Source: Pantoea eucrina (GTDB lineage: Bacteria > Pseudomonadota > Gammaproteobacteria > Enterobacterales > Enterobacteriaceae). Taken from it: a stretch of 64,000 nucleotides of DNA. Below are positions 18,186 to 27,496 of the stretch, piece by piece. The stretch covers positions 824,617 through 888,616 of the forward strand of contig NZ_MAYN01000008.1 of NCBI RefSeq assembly GCF_001691555.1, in the 5' to 3' direction. A program made the translations under genes and the position numbers. Below the pieces are notes generated by a model. That model searched no databases. It saw nothing but the letters and a program-made list of their open reading frames with translations, and had not been told where the DNA came from. Every line of letters begins with the position of its first letter. Position 1 is the first letter of the stretch.

Positions 18186-20144
18186 ATGGTACTTGATCGG
18201 ATACTCCCCTGGTTACTTCTTGGCGCGGTGATCCTGGCCATCGTGGGTATGGTCAGGCGCGTTCTGCTCTGGCGGCGCGGACAACCGGAGCAGGTTGCCC
18301 TGCTAAGCGGCCTGATGGCGATGCCCCGCCGCTATTTAGTTGACCTGCATCACGTGGTCGCACGTGACAAATATATGTCACGTAGCCATGTGGCAACCGC
18401 CGGCGGCTTTGTGCTGTCGATGCTGCTGATCCTCATGGTCCATCTGGCAGGCGTCAGCGGCACGCTGGTGGATAGGGTACTGGCGGGTGCGCTGCTGGTG
18501 ATGTTTAGCGGTGCGCTGTTTATCTGGTATCGCCGCCGCAATCCGCCGGCCCGTCTTTCGCGCGGACCGTGGATGCGCCTGCCAAAAAGCCTGCTGGTGT
18601 TTGCAGCCACGTTCTTTATCACCACGCTGCCGGTCTCCGATCTCTTTGGCGAGGCAGGGCGCTGGGTCATGGCTGCACTGCTGCTGGCGGGCATCTGCTG
18701 GGGGCTGGGTGAAATGCTGTTCGGCATGGCGTGGGGCGGGCCGATGAAACACGCGTTTGCCGGTGCGCTGCATCTTGCCTTTCATCGCCGTCCGGCCCGC
18801 TTTGGCGGCGGTCGCTCTGTGGGCCTGAAGCCGGTTGATCTGACAGCCGCAAAGCTTGGCGTCGGCGAGCCGGCAGATTTCAAATGGAACCAGCTGCTGG
18901 GCTTTGACGCCTGCGTACAGTGCGGTAAATGTGAAGCGATGTGCCCGGCGTTTGCGGCCGGTCAGCCACTGAATCCGAAAAAGCTGATTCAGGATATGGT
19001 CATCGGGATGGCAGGCGGCAGCGACGCGCGCTTTGCCGGCAGCCCCTATCCGGGCGTGCCGGTGGGGGAAGCGTGCGGGCAGCCGCATCAGCCGATTGTC
19101 GGGGGGCTGATCAAAGAAGAGACGCTCTGGTCCTGCACCACCTGCCGCGCCTGCGTGGAGGAGTGCCCGATGATGATTGAACACGTCGACGCGATTGTGG
19201 ACATGCGCCGCTTTATGACGCTGGAAAAGGGGCAGACGCCCGGCAAAGGCGCTGAAGTGCTGGATAATCTCAGCCAGACGGATAATCCCGGCGGGTTTAA
19301 TCCGCGCAGCCGCACGCACTGGTCAGCAGATCAGAACCTGCCGCTGATGCAGGATGTCGGGCAGGCTGACGTGCTGTTCTGGGTCTCAGACGGGGCGTTT
19401 GATATGCGCAGCCAGCGTATTCTGCGCGCGTTTGTCAAGGTGCTCAGGGCCGCCGGCGTCAATTTTGCAGTGCTGGGTGATGAAGAGCTGGATAGCGGAG
19501 ACGTTGCGCGACGCCTCGGCGATGACGCCACGTTTCAGCGGCTCGCCCGCAGCAATATTGCCACGCTGCAAAAATATCGCTTTAACCGCATCGTAACCAC
19601 CGATCCGCACGCCTTTCACTGCCTGAAAAATGAGTATCCCGATTTTTACCCGGCAGGTACGCAGCCTGACTATGAGGTGCTGCATCACACCACCTTCATT
19701 AATGAGCTGGTTAAGGCGCAGCTGCTGGATCTGAAAGATTACAAAGGCGGCAGCGTGACCTGGCATGACCCGTGCTATCTCGGCCGCTACAACGGTGAAT
19801 ATGCGTCACCGCGTGAGCTGCTGGCAGAGCTGGGGATCAAACTCAGCGAAATGGACCGCTCCGGCTTTCGCTCACGCTGCTGCGGCGGCGGCGGCGGTGC
19901 GCCCATCACTGATATTCCGGGAGAGCGGCGTATTGCTGACATGCGTATGGAAGATGCAAAACAGACCGGTGCAGAGCTGATTGCCGTTGGCTGTCAGCAG
20001 TGTACCGCCATGCTGGAAGGTGTCGTCGGACCGCGTCCGGACGTAAAAGATATAGCTGAACTGGTGGCTGAAGCCCTCAGCGAGCCGAAAAAGCCGCTGC
20101 CGGCGAAGCTGCGCGAGCGCCAAATTGCTGTGGAGGTGATCTGA
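18186..20144 (+). CDS. dgcB: DgcB, membrane iron-sulfur protein of dimethylglycine demethylation
   Basis: 652 residues. The N-terminal 180 contain several hydrophobic helices. They are followed by two ferredoxin-like 4Fe-4S motifs, CVQCGKCEAMCP from Cys243 and CTTCRACVEECP from Cys317, and C-terminal CCG domains (DPCYLGR near 530; C565-C566 in RCCGGGGG). This is the heterodisulfide-reductase-like layout known for DgcB and for ETF-linked Fe-S oxidoreductases. It presumably relays electrons between DgcA, the ETF and the quinone pool. The TGA overlaps the etfA ATG (ATGA type). Confidence 0.9.
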   Translation: MVLDRILPWLLLGAVILAIVGMVRRVLLWRRGQPEQVALLSGLMAMPRRYLVDLHHVVARDKYMSRSHVATAGGFVLSMLLILMVHLAGVSGTLVDRVLAGALLVMFSGALFIWYRRRNPPARLSRGPWMRLPKSLLVFAATFFITTLPVSDLFGEAGRWVMAALLLAGICWGLGEMLFGMAWGGPMKHAFAGALHLAFHRRPARFGGGRSVGLKPVDLTAAKLGVGEPADFKWNQLLGFDACVQCGKCEAMCPAFAAGQPLNPKKLIQDMVIGMAGGSDARFAGSPYPGVPVGEACGQPHQPIVGGLIKEETLWSCTTCRACVEECPMMIEHVDAIVDMRRFMTLEKGQTPGKGAEVLDNLSQTDNPGGFNPRSRTHWSADQNLPLMQDVGQADVLFWVSDGAFDMRSQRILRAFVKVLRAAGVNFAVLGDEELDSGDVARRLGDDATFQRLARSNIATLQKYRFNRIVTTDPHAFHCLKNEYPDFYPAGTQPDYEVLHHTTFINELVKAQLLDLKDYKGGSVTWHDPCYLGRYNGEYASPRELLAELGIKLSEMDRSGFRSRCCGGGGGAPITDIPGERRIADMRMEDAKQTGAELIAVGCQQCTAMLEGVVGPRPDVKDIAELVAEALSEPKKPLPAKLRERQIAVEVI

Positions 20145-21382
20145 TGGAAACCCCTGTACGTCGCGATCCGCGTCTTGAGTGGATTGCCCGCAACCGGCTG
20201 CATCCGCAGCATGCAGAGCTGATGCTGCCGGTACAGGAGAGCCGTGGCCCGTCCGGGCTGCTGCGTAAGAATCCGCACGCTGTCGGCTTTACCGGGCCAA
20301 ATGGACTGAAGCGAATCGATCGCGAGAACGTCAATGCATTTACCCAGCTTTCCGGCCGGCGCAGTAGCGGGACACCGCACGTTGCGGAGCTGCCGCTGCA
20401 CCGCGTGGCGCAGCCGGATTACTGCGTGGCGGTAGTGCTGGACATGACCGGTGGCCGGCTAACCGGCCACGATCGCGACGTGCTGGGACAGGCGCATCAG
20501 CTGGTGCGTGAGGCCGGCGGAGCAGGTGTGGTGATGGCCGTGGTATTTGGTGAACACCGTGAAGAGAGCTTTGCCACTGCGGGCGTTGACCGGCTGCTGC
20601 ATTTCAGCGGCGATCGTTATGAGGGGTATAACCCGGAACAGCGCATCCATGCGCTGATGGCGGTAGAAAATGAACTGACACCGCGCTTCTGGCTGTTTCC
20701 GGATAGCATTGCTGCCGGCTTTGAGCTGGGCTGTCGTTTTGCCGCACGCTGCGGTGAACGACCCGCCACGCAGGTGTGGCGCATAGAAGGCGAGCGCTGC
20801 ATCAGTCGGGCGGCAGGCGGCAGTGCTGATATTACTCGTCCGGTTGCGCGCGTGATGCTGCTGTCAGCAGAGTGCGCTGAACCCGTGGATGAAACCCGCC
20901 ATGAAGTGCTGCCGGTGAGCGTCGGGCTGCAGAGTATTGGCGCCGCACGCATCACCGACTGTGGTCTGATGCCGGTTGATCCGGCAGCCGTGCCGCTGGG
21001 TGAAGCGGAGTTTATTTTGTCTGCCGGTAACGGCGTCGGCGACTGGGCGCAGTTCCATGCGACCGCAGAGATTCTGGGGGCCACCGAAGGCGCCAGCCGC
21101 GTCGCCGTTGATAATGGCCATATGCCGCGTTTCCGTCAGGTCGGCGCTACCGGCACCTGGGTGACGGCGCGGGTCTATCTGGCGGTGGGCATCTCCGGCG
21201 CAGTGCAGCACCTGCAGGGGATTGCGCAGTGCGATCGGGTTATTGCCATTAATACCGATCCCGGCTGCGATATGGTCAGCCGCGCGTCGCTGAGCGTCAT
21301 CGGCGACAGCGATGCGATTCTGGCCGAGCTGGCGCGCCTGGCGCGCGCCTGGCGTAATGAGGAACTTAACCATGCAGCATAA
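20144..21382 (+). CDS. etfA: Electron transfer flavoprotein alpha subunit (dgc operon)
   Basis: 412 residues, longer than housekeeping EtfA (about 310) because of a roughly 90-residue N-terminal extension beginning METPVRRDPRLEWIARNRLHP. The C-terminal FAD domain is recognisable (GASRVAVDNG, then AVGISGAVQHL and AINTDP). It carries electrons from DgcA/DgcB as a heterodimer with EtfB. Start overlaps the dgcB stop by 1 bp and its end overlaps etfB by 11 bp, so translation is coupled. Confidence 0.9.
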   Translation: METPVRRDPRLEWIARNRLHPQHAELMLPVQESRGPSGLLRKNPHAVGFTGPNGLKRIDRENVNAFTQLSGRRSSGTPHVAELPLHRVAQPDYCVAVVLDMTGGRLTGHDRDVLGQAHQLVREAGGAGVVMAVVFGEHREESFATAGVDRLLHFSGDRYEGYNPEQRIHALMAVENELTPRFWLFPDSIAAGFELGCRFAARCGERPATQVWRIEGERCISRAAGGSADITRPVARVMLLSAECAEPVDETRHEVLPVSVGLQSIGAARITDCGLMPVDPAAVPLGEAEFILSAGNGVGDWAQFHATAEILGATEGASRVAVDNGHMPRFRQVGATGTWVTARVYLAVGISGAVQHLQGIAQCDRVIAINTDPGCDMVSRASLSVIGDSDAILAELARLARAWRNEELNHAA

Positions 21383-22163
21383 AGCACACCACAGCGGGTG
21401 CCGTATTACGGCACTGATATCCGTCGGACTGCATCCGGAGTCGGGCAGAGCCCGCCGCGCCGGACAGGATGCGCGTGCGGTAGAAATGGGGCTGGCGCTG
21501 GCCTCCGGCGATCTGGAACTGCTTCACGCCGGCGATCCGCACAACGTGGCGCTGCGCAGCTACGCCGGCATGGGGGTGGAGACGCTGCGCGTGCTGCCAA
21601 TGACAGAACAGGGCGATGCGGTAGCGGTGCTGAGTCATTATCTTAAACAGGATCACCCGGATGTGATCCTCACCGGCGGCCGGGCGGAGCGCGGCGAGTC
21701 GTCGGGTATGCTGCCTTTTTTGCTGGCAGAAGCGCTGGAGATCCCGGTGGTGGTGGGTGTGGCAGAGATAGTCAGCCTGAACGGCACTGACGCCGAAGTG
21801 TTACAGGCGCTGCCGCGCGGCCAGCGGCGCCTGCTGCGGGTTGCGCTCCCGTTTATCGCCAGCGTGGACATGGCTGCCGCCGCGCCGCGCCAGAGCGCGT
21901 TTGGTCCGGCTAACCGTGCAGAGATTGTCACCGCTGCGGGCAGGGAGGTACCGGATGCGGCGATGGCAGCCTGGGAGATTGCGCCTGCGCGTAAGCGGCC
22001 TAAGCGACTGAAAAAAGTGAAAGCTAAAACAGCTGCGGATCGCTTTAAAGCAGCCACGGCTAAATCACAGAGCGAAGGCGGCAAAGTGCTGCAGAATAAG
22101 CCGGCGAATGAGATGGCGCAGGCAGTTTTTGATCTGCTGCTGGAGGAAGGCGTGATCCGCTAA
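21372..22163 (+). CDS. etfB: Electron transfer flavoprotein beta subunit (dgc operon)
   Basis: 263 residues from ATG 21372, inside the end of etfA; the longer frame from 21312 would sit wholly in etfA. It has the beta-subunit nucleotide-binding core (PDVILTGGRAERGESSGMLPFLLAEAL and EIPVVVGV). The C-terminus is a Lys/Arg-rich, low-complexity linker (about 210-245) then a short helix, as in dimethylglycine-linked ETFs. Last gene of the operon, ended by a strong hairpin. Confidence 0.9.
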   Translation: MQHKAHHSGCRITALISVGLHPESGRARRAGQDARAVEMGLALASGDLELLHAGDPHNVALRSYAGMGVETLRVLPMTEQGDAVAVLSHYLKQDHPDVILTGGRAERGESSGMLPFLLAEALEIPVVVGVAEIVSLNGTDAEVLQALPRGQRRLLRVALPFIASVDMAAAAPRQSAFGPANRAEIVTAAGREVPDAAMAAWEIAPARKRPKRLKKVKAKTAADRFKAATAKSQSEGGKVLQNKPANEMAQAVFDLLLEEGVIR

Positions 22164-22181
22164 CCGCCTCTCTGAACGATG

Positions 22182-22219
22182 AAAACCCGGCTGGCGTTTC
22201 ACTGCGCCAGCCGGGTTTT
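22182..22219. terminator. Bidirectional terminator between etfB and gbcA
   Basis: Perfect 15-bp stem: 22182-22196 pairs with 22205-22219 around an 8-nt loop. The A4/T4 flanks serve both converging genes. It lies 18 bp after the etfB stop and 12 bp from the gbcA stop. Confidence 0.92.
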
Positions 22220-22230
22220 CTGTTATCAGA

Positions 22231-23496
22231 TCAGCCTTTTACGTTTTTAAGCACGGTTTCACTGTACCAGTCGATAAAGTTAATTACGCCAAATTCATAG
22301 GTTTCTGAATAGGGACCAGGCTGATAGCCGATCGAGTTGATGCCACGCTGGTTCTCTTCGCCCAGAACGCGATCCTGTTCATTGGTTGCGTCCCATACGG
22401 TGCGCAGACGTTCCGGATCGTAATCGACACCCGCCACCGCATCTTTATGCACAAACCATTTTGTGGTGACCATCGTCTCCTGTGCGGAGATCGGCAGCAC
22501 GCGGAACACGATAAAGTGATCGCTTTGCATATGGTTCCATGAGTTGGGCAGGTGCAGAATACGCATCGATCCCTGATAGTGGCTGGTGAAACGACCCAGC
22601 AGCCGGGTGCAGCCCTCACGACCGTCAATGGTCATGACTTTGGTGCCTTCCTTCAGCGGCATACGCACAATCCGGTTGCGCAGGCCGAAGCTCTGATGGC
22701 GATGCGGAATACCCTGCTCATCCCACAGCGCCGCCTGCTTGTTGTAGTAGTCGTGAAAACTTTGCGGTGCGCGTGGATCGTTGGTGTCATCCCACTCCAG
22801 CAGGCTGTTCAGCAGTTCCGGATGACTGCCGGCGCAGTGATAACATTCGCGGTTATTCTCCAGCACCAGCTTCCAGTTGGCTTTTTCATACATGTGGGAC
22901 TCTGCCGCCAGCTTGGTGTTCTCCACATCATAAGGTTCCATATACTCTGCCAGCGTGGCCAGAAACTCATCGAAGTCAGACTCCGGTGGCGTCTCGGCCA
23001 GGCAGATAAAGACAAATCCGCCCGCGGTTTTGCAGTGCGCTTTTTTCAGGCCGTGCTGCTTCATGTCAAACGACTGGTTCATCTCTGAGCCGGCGAACAG
23101 CAGGTTGCCTTTTAAATCGTATGTCCACTGGTGGTAGGGGCAGACCAGATTCGCCACCTTGCCGCGCTGCTGTGAGCAGAGCCGCGAGCCGCGATGGCGA
23201 CAGGTGTTGTGAAACGCGTTGATGTTGCCTTCTGCATCGCGCAGAACCAGCACCGGGTTCTGTCCGACCTCCAGCGTAAAGTAGTCACCCTTTTTCGGGA
23301 TTTCGCTACTCATACCGGCAAACAGCCACTCTTTCTGAAACACCTCCTCCATATCAATGCGAAACAGAGTCGGGTCATTATAAAGCGCCTGCGGCAGTGA
23401 ATAGTTGGGCTGGCGTTTTTCGAGCAGATCCTGCATACGGTCGCTCGCATCGACAAGGCTTGTACAGGTGATATTCAGCAGATCGTTGTGACTCAT
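22231..23496 (-). CDS. gbcA: Glycine betaine monooxygenase, Rieske oxygenase component GbcA
   Basis: 421 residues. The Rieske 2Fe-2S site is Cys99-x-His101...Cys119-x2-His122. The mononuclear iron site has His220 and His225 in the E-x-YHxxxxH pattern. It hydroxylates an N-methyl of glycine betaine, giving dimethylglycine and formaldehyde, with electrons from GbcB. It diverges from gbcB across 366 bp, the arrangement found in Pseudomonas. Choline or carnitine monooxygenases are related, but the surrounding dgc/sox genes make betaine the best substrate. Confidence 0.93.
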   Translation of the reverse strand: MSHNDLLNITCTSLVDASDRMQDLLEKRQPNYSLPQALYNDPTLFRIDMEEVFQKEWLFAGMSSEIPKKGDYFTLEVGQNPVLVLRDAEGNINAFHNTCRHRGSRLCSQQRGKVANLVCPYHQWTYDLKGNLLFAGSEMNQSFDMKQHGLKKAHCKTAGGFVFICLAETPPESDFDEFLATLAEYMEPYDVENTKLAAESHMYEKANWKLVLENNRECYHCAGSHPELLNSLLEWDDTNDPRAPQSFHDYYNKQAALWDEQGIPHRHQSFGLRNRIVRMPLKEGTKVMTIDGREGCTRLLGRFTSHYQGSMRILHLPNSWNHMQSDHFIVFRVLPISAQETMVTTKWFVHKDAVAGVDYDPERLRTVWDATNEQDRVLGEENQRGINSIGYQPGPYSETYEFGVINFIDWYSETVLKNVKG

Positions 23497-23862
23497 AATG
23501 TTGCTCTTCTCGCGCGGTTGAAAAGGGAGTGGTTCGCGCCCGACAGGCGCAGCCGGATATCAACAAAACCGGACTTCCGCCTGGCTGGAAGCCCGTAAGA
23601 TCGCTACGGATTACATGTGCAATCCATGCTGCACCGGTTAGGCACCCGTCAATGTTCTGCCAGCGACATAAATCCCCTCTGTTAAAGACGCGTACGCAGA
23701 ATTTCCTGCCGATGTGGGTTTTTCAGGCATTTCCGTGTCGCGTATAACTAAATGCTGTCACAGGGTTACACGGAGAATCGCAGTTTCTGGCTCAAAAGCC
23801 TGTGGTTATCCATGCGTCAATACAGGCAATTGATCACTCCAATCCTGATGGGAATGAAATGT
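23497..23862. promoter_or_regulatory. Divergent gbcA-gbcB promoter region
   Basis: 366 bp. It contains the octamer GCGACATA at 23663-23670, also present in the glyA/serine-lyase intergenic repeat, preceded 9 bp upstream by GTCAAT (23648-23653), which also occurs in that repeat. Shared control by the GbdR-like regulator is inferred. The exact gbcB start is uncertain, so the region may be up to 110 bp shorter. No clear sigma-70 promoter was picked out. Confidence 0.4.
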
Positions 23863-24990
23863 ATGACAGAGAGAAATATCACGGTACTGAATACCAATGC
23901 TTTTGAGCCTGTCACCACGCAGACCTGGACCAATGGCCGTCATGCGGTGCGGTGCGTTAAAGTCATACAGGAAACCTGGGACGTGAAAACCTTCTGCTTT
24001 ATGGCCGAGCAGCCGGTGATGTTCTTCTTTAAGCCCGGGCAGTTTGTCACGCTGGAGCTGACGATAGAGGAGCAGACCGTGTTTCGCTCCTACACCATCT
24101 CCAGTTCTCCTTCGGTACCCTACAGTTTTTCAATCACGGTGAAACAGGTGCCGGGCGGCGTGGTCTCCAACTGGCTGCATGCGAATATGCGCGAAGGCAT
24201 GGATCTGGCGGTGCATGGCCCGGTAGGGCAGTTTAACTGCATCGATTACCCCGGTGATAAGGCGCTGTTTCTCTCAGGTGGCGTCGGCATTACGCCGATG
24301 ATGTCGATGGCGCGCTGGTATTTTGACACTAACGCCGACGTGGACATGGTGTTTGTGCACAGCGCCCGCACGCCGGAAGATATTATTTTCCGCCGCGATC
24401 TGGAAAATATGACGGCGCGTATCCCCAATTTTAAACTGAGCATCATTTGCGAACGCTATGAATCAGGGCAATACTGGTCAGGTTTTCGCGGTTTCCTGAA
24501 CCATGCCATGATGCAGATGATTGCGCCTGACTTTATGGAGCGGGAGATCTTCTGCTGCGGACCGACACCTTATATGCGGGCGGTGAAAGCGATTCTGGAA
24601 AGCGTTGGCTACGATATGACGCATTATCATGAAGAGTCGTTTGGCGCCACGCCGGAGGTGGTACAGGAACAGGTGGTGCAGGAGGCGGAAGAGGCGGCCG
24701 AGCTGGCCGATGCGCTCTGCAGTTCAGAACTGCTGACCGTGGCGTTCACGCAGAGTGACAAGAGCGTGAAAATTGCGCCCGGCGAGACGGTCCACGCCGC
24801 CGCTGCCAAGCTGGGTCTGCATATCCCGAAAGCGTGCGGCATGGGGATCTGCGGCACCTGCAAGGTGAAATGTCTGGAAGGGGAGGTTGAGATGAACCAC
24901 AACGGCGGCATCACCGACGAGGATGCCGAAGAGGGCTATATCCTCTCCTGCTGCAGCGTGCCAAAAGGCAATGTGGTGGTGGAGTTCTAA
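23863..24990 (+). CDS. gbcB: Glycine betaine monooxygenase reductase component GbcB
   Basis: 375 residues from the ATG at 23863, chosen because alignment-like family sequence begins soon after (PVTTQTWTNGRHAVRCVKVIQETWDV is typical of GbcB N-termini, split here for reference only); in-frame ATGs upstream to 23752 add an unrelated extension. FAD domain with RSYTISS, NAD domain with GGVGITPMMSM and CCGPTPYM, then a C-terminal plant-type 2Fe-2S ferredoxin with Cys325, Cys330 and Cys333 (CGMGICGTC) and a late CC pair. It passes NADH electrons to GbcA. No strong ribosome site supports any one start. Confidence 0.92.
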   Translation: MTERNITVLNTNAFEPVTTQTWTNGRHAVRCVKVIQETWDVKTFCFMAEQPVMFFFKPGQFVTLELTIEEQTVFRSYTISSSPSVPYSFSITVKQVPGGVVSNWLHANMREGMDLAVHGPVGQFNCIDYPGDKALFLSGGVGITPMMSMARWYFDTNADVDMVFVHSARTPEDIIFRRDLENMTARIPNFKLSIICERYESGQYWSGFRGFLNHAMMQMIAPDFMEREIFCCGPTPYMRAVKAILESVGYDMTHYHEESFGATPEVVQEQVVQEAEEAAELADALCSSELLTVAFTQSDKSVKIAPGETVHAAAAKLGLHIPKACGMGICGTCKVKCLEGEVEMNHNGGITDEDAEEGYILSCCSVPKGNVVVEF

Positions 24991-25020
24991 TCCGGAGCAC
25001 GGCCTTTCAGCCAAAACGCA

Positions 25021-25054
25021 AAAAGCCAGATGTCAGCTGACATCTGGCTTTTTT
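25021..25054. terminator. Terminator after gbcB
   Basis: Perfect 32-bp palindrome (25021-25052) flanked by A4 and T6, 30 bp after the gbcB stop. It can work in either direction and also insulates the minus-strand tRNA that ends at 25059. Confidence 0.9.
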
Positions 25055-25058
25055 AATC

Positions 25059-25134
25059 TGGCTCCTCTGACTGGACTCGAACCAGTGACATACGGATTAA
25101 CAGTCCGCCGTTCTACCGACTGAACTACAGAGGA
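25059..25134 (-). tRNA. tRNA-Asn (GTT), copy 1
   Basis: 76 nt with encoded CCA. The reverse strand reads TCCTCTG...CAGAGGA acceptor pairing, anticodon loop CTGTTAATC (anticodon GTT), and T-loop GGTTCGAGTCC. All four arms pair. The mature sequence is identical to copy 2 at 26346-26421. Confidence 0.97.
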
Positions 25135-25429
25135 ATTGTGTTTCGGCGCGCATAATAATCAACTCTTATGCGGCTGTCAAAATGTGATTTACCGCTCGCC
25201 GGTTGTTTGCTGCTTCCTGCAGCAACCTGCTGATTTCCTCTGCATCTGCCGCCTGCTGCCGCAATGTTTTTGCACATAATGTGTCCGCATAACCGCCATG
25301 TTATGTCGGAATAGGCTTATCTCTCAGGCCGTTACGCTTATCAGACTGGCTTGCATTCTGGTTATGACTGCTACACTTGATGCTGTTCACCTAAGCCAAA
25401 TTATCTCTTCGCTGACAAAGGAGCACGTT

Positions 25430-26287
25430 ATGACCGATCGCCCACAAAATCCGCAGCAGGCGCAGCAGCAGCAGTGGCCCGGCAGTTTTCGGGAGATGCA
25501 GCCGGTGCCCGATCACGGCGAAACCAGCTATCAGGGCAGCGGCCGTCTGAAAGGGAAAACGGCGATTATCACCGGCGGCGACTCCGGCATCGGCCGTGCG
25601 GTGGCTATCGCTTACGCCCGTGAAGGCGCCGATGTGGTCATCTCTTATCTGGATGAACATGAAGATGCAAAAGATACCGCACAGCTGGTGGAAGCTGCCG
25701 GGCAGCAGGCGCTGCTGATCGCGGGGGATATCATGCAGGCGGAGCACTGCCGCAGCATCGTGGCACAGACGGCAGAGCGGTTTGGCAAAATTGATATTGT
25801 GGTCAATAACGCCGCTTTCCAGATGACGCGCGACTCGCTGGATGAGATTGATGATGACGAGTTTGACCGCACGATGAAAACCAATCTCTATGCGATGTTC
25901 TATATCTGCAAAGCCGCGGTAGCGCATATGCCAGCCGGCAGTTCCATTATTAACACCGCGTCAGTCAACGCCGATCAGCCGAAACCAAAGCTGATTGCCT
26001 ACTCGGCCACCAAAGCCGCCATCATTAACTTCTCCGGCAGCCTTGCCGCGCTGCTGGCGGATAAAGGCATTCGTGCCAATGCGGTCGCACCGGGGCCTAT
26101 CTGGACGCCGCTCATCCCGGCCACCATGCCGCAGCAGCAGGTTGAAAGTTTTGGCAGCCAGGTGCCGCTGCAGCGTATGGGGCAGCCTGCTGAACTGGCT
26201 TCTGCTTATGTCATGCTGGCCAGCGACGAAGCCAGCTATATCTCGGGGGCAACCATTGCCGTAACCGGCGGGGTGGCGGTGATTTAA
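25430..26287 (+). CDS. SDR-family oxidoreductase (YghA-like)
   Basis: 285 residues from ATG 25430, which has an AAGGAG ribosome site; the frame is open to 25298 but without one. It has a Gln-rich N-terminus, the NAD(P) motif TGGDSGIGRA (about 48-57), NNA near 125, and catalytic Tyr191/Lys195 in YSATK. This matches the YghA/general-stress-dehydrogenase group of short-chain dehydrogenases; substrate unknown. It sits between two identical tRNA-Asn genes, facing away from both. Confidence 0.9.
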   Translation: MTDRPQNPQQAQQQQWPGSFREMQPVPDHGETSYQGSGRLKGKTAIITGGDSGIGRAVAIAYAREGADVVISYLDEHEDAKDTAQLVEAAGQQALLIAGDIMQAEHCRSIVAQTAERFGKIDIVVNNAAFQMTRDSLDEIDDDEFDRTMKTNLYAMFYICKAAVAHMPAGSSIINTASVNADQPKPKLIAYSATKAAIINFSGSLAALLADKGIRANAVAPGPIWTPLIPATMPQQQVESFGSQVPLQRMGQPAELASAYVMLASDEASYISGATIAVTGGVAVI

Positions 26288-26304
26288 CGCCGGCGCAGAC
26301 AGCA

Positions 26305-26338
26305 AAAAGCCCGCTCAGGTTTCCCTGAGCGGGCTTTT
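26305..26338. terminator. Terminator after the SDR gene
   Basis: 15-bp perfect stem (26305-26319 with 26324-26338), loop TTTC, A- and T-rich flanks, 17 bp after the SDR stop. Works in both directions. Confidence 0.92.
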
Positions 26339-26345
26339 CTGATTC

Positions 26346-26421
26346 TGGCTCCTCTGACTGGACTCGAACCAGTGACATACGGATTAACAGTCCGCCGTTC
26401 TACCGACTGAACTACAGAGGA
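26346..26421 (-). tRNA. tRNA-Asn (GTT), copy 2
   Basis: 76 nt, the same sequence as 25059-25134, anticodon GTT, CCA encoded. Enterobacteria usually carry several tRNA-Asn genes around the mtfA/yeeI locus, and mtfA lies just downstream here. Confidence 0.97.
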
Positions 26422-26524
26422 ATCGTGTGAACGAGGCGAATAGTAGTGGCCCCGGGCGAGCCTGTCAACCGCTTAAAACACAATTGCATTCAACTGGCTA
26501 GCAAAGATACAACCCGCACAGGGA

Positions 26525-27301
26525 TCAGGCAGATTCCGCTGTCAGCGCGGTGAGCCGGGTAGCCGGATCCTGACGGTAAAACAGCTGCAGATGACGATAC
26601 ATGTCCGGGAAGCGCTGCCGGAGGAGGTCAGGTGCAGTAAAAAAATATTCTGACAGCACAGCAAAACATTCGGCCGGATCGCTGGCGGCATAAGGATCAA
26701 ACGTTGCCGCCTCTTCACCGGTGAGCGCCACTTCGTCTTCAATTTCATGCATAACCTGCAGCAAATCTTTCTCCCATGCCGCAACCTCGCGCAGCGGGAT
26801 GGCGGGAATGCCGCTGGTGTAACCGCTGCTGCGCGCATCCAGCTTGTGCGCTACTTCGTGGATCACCAGGTTATAGCCTGAAAGATCAAACGCGTCGAGA
26901 ATATCCAGCGCGTTGAGCACCACAGGTCCCTGTGTCCAGCTCTGCCCGGCGTGTACCGCGGGCGCCTGATGCACCAGGCCGCTCTCATCTTCCCAGCGGT
27001 CATCAACCTCAAACGGCTCAGGATAGATGAGCACGTCGTGAAAACCATCCAGCCACTCCAGCCCCAGCTTCAGTACCGGCAGACAAAACAGCAGCGCCAG
27101 ACGGGCGCTGTGTAGCGCATCCATTTCAGTGCCCTGCAGCAGCACAAATTTTTTCTGCTGCAAAAAACGCTGCGCCATACCGATCAGCATGGCGTGTTCG
27201 TCGTGATTAAGCAGTGAAAAAACAGGCTGTCGCAGCGCCTGCGTCCAGGGTAGCTCAGCGGCAGCATCGGACTTAGGGGCGTTCCGGGACCATTTAAACA
27301 T
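26525..27301 (-). CDS. mtfA: MtfA, zinc peptidase and Mlc anti-repressor
   Basis: 258 residues. Zinc motif H148-E-V-A-H152 (IHEVAHKLD) and a third-ligand glutamate in [12 protein letters not shown] near 211 match E. coli MtfA (YeeI). The family binds and inactivates Mlc (DgsA), raising ptsG expression, and has aminopeptidase activity. Cytosolic, full length. It follows the tRNA-Asn as in other enterobacteria. Confidence 0.93.
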   Translation of the reverse strand: MFKWSRNAPKSDAAAELPWTQALRQPVFSLLNHDEHAMLIGMAQRFLQQKKFVLLQGTEMDALHSARLALLFCLPVLKLGLEWLDGFHDVLIYPEPFEVDDRWEDESGLVHQAPAVHAGQSWTQGPVVLNALDILDAFDLSGYNLVIHEVAHKLDARSSGYTSGIPAIPLREVAAWEKDLLQVMHEIEDEVALTGEEAATFDPYAASDPAECFAVLSEYFFTAPDLLRQRFPDMYRHLQLFYRQDPATRLTALTAESA

Positions 27302-27447
27302 CGCAGCGCCTGTATGAAAGGAGAAAAAGGGTGCTGACGGGGCAGAATGTGCCAGACGTCAAACCCATTATTCAACCTGTTAGCGGGAACGGAGTCTGTG
27401 ATTGCGCTTGCAAAGTGAAAAGCAAAATAAGCGGGGGGAGAGCGTAA

Positions 27448-27476
27448 GCGCCTCTTCCGGCAGAGAGAAGAGGCGC
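27448..27476. repeat. Inverted repeat upstream of mtfA
   Basis: 10-bp arms GCGCCTCTTC/GAAGAGGCGC separated by 9 nt, between mtfA and the ASCH-like gene, which ends 21 bp away. It may end the minus-strand transcript of that gene although no T-run follows. Confidence 0.55.
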
Positions 27477-27496
27477 AGGGCGCGGTTTTACGGCGA

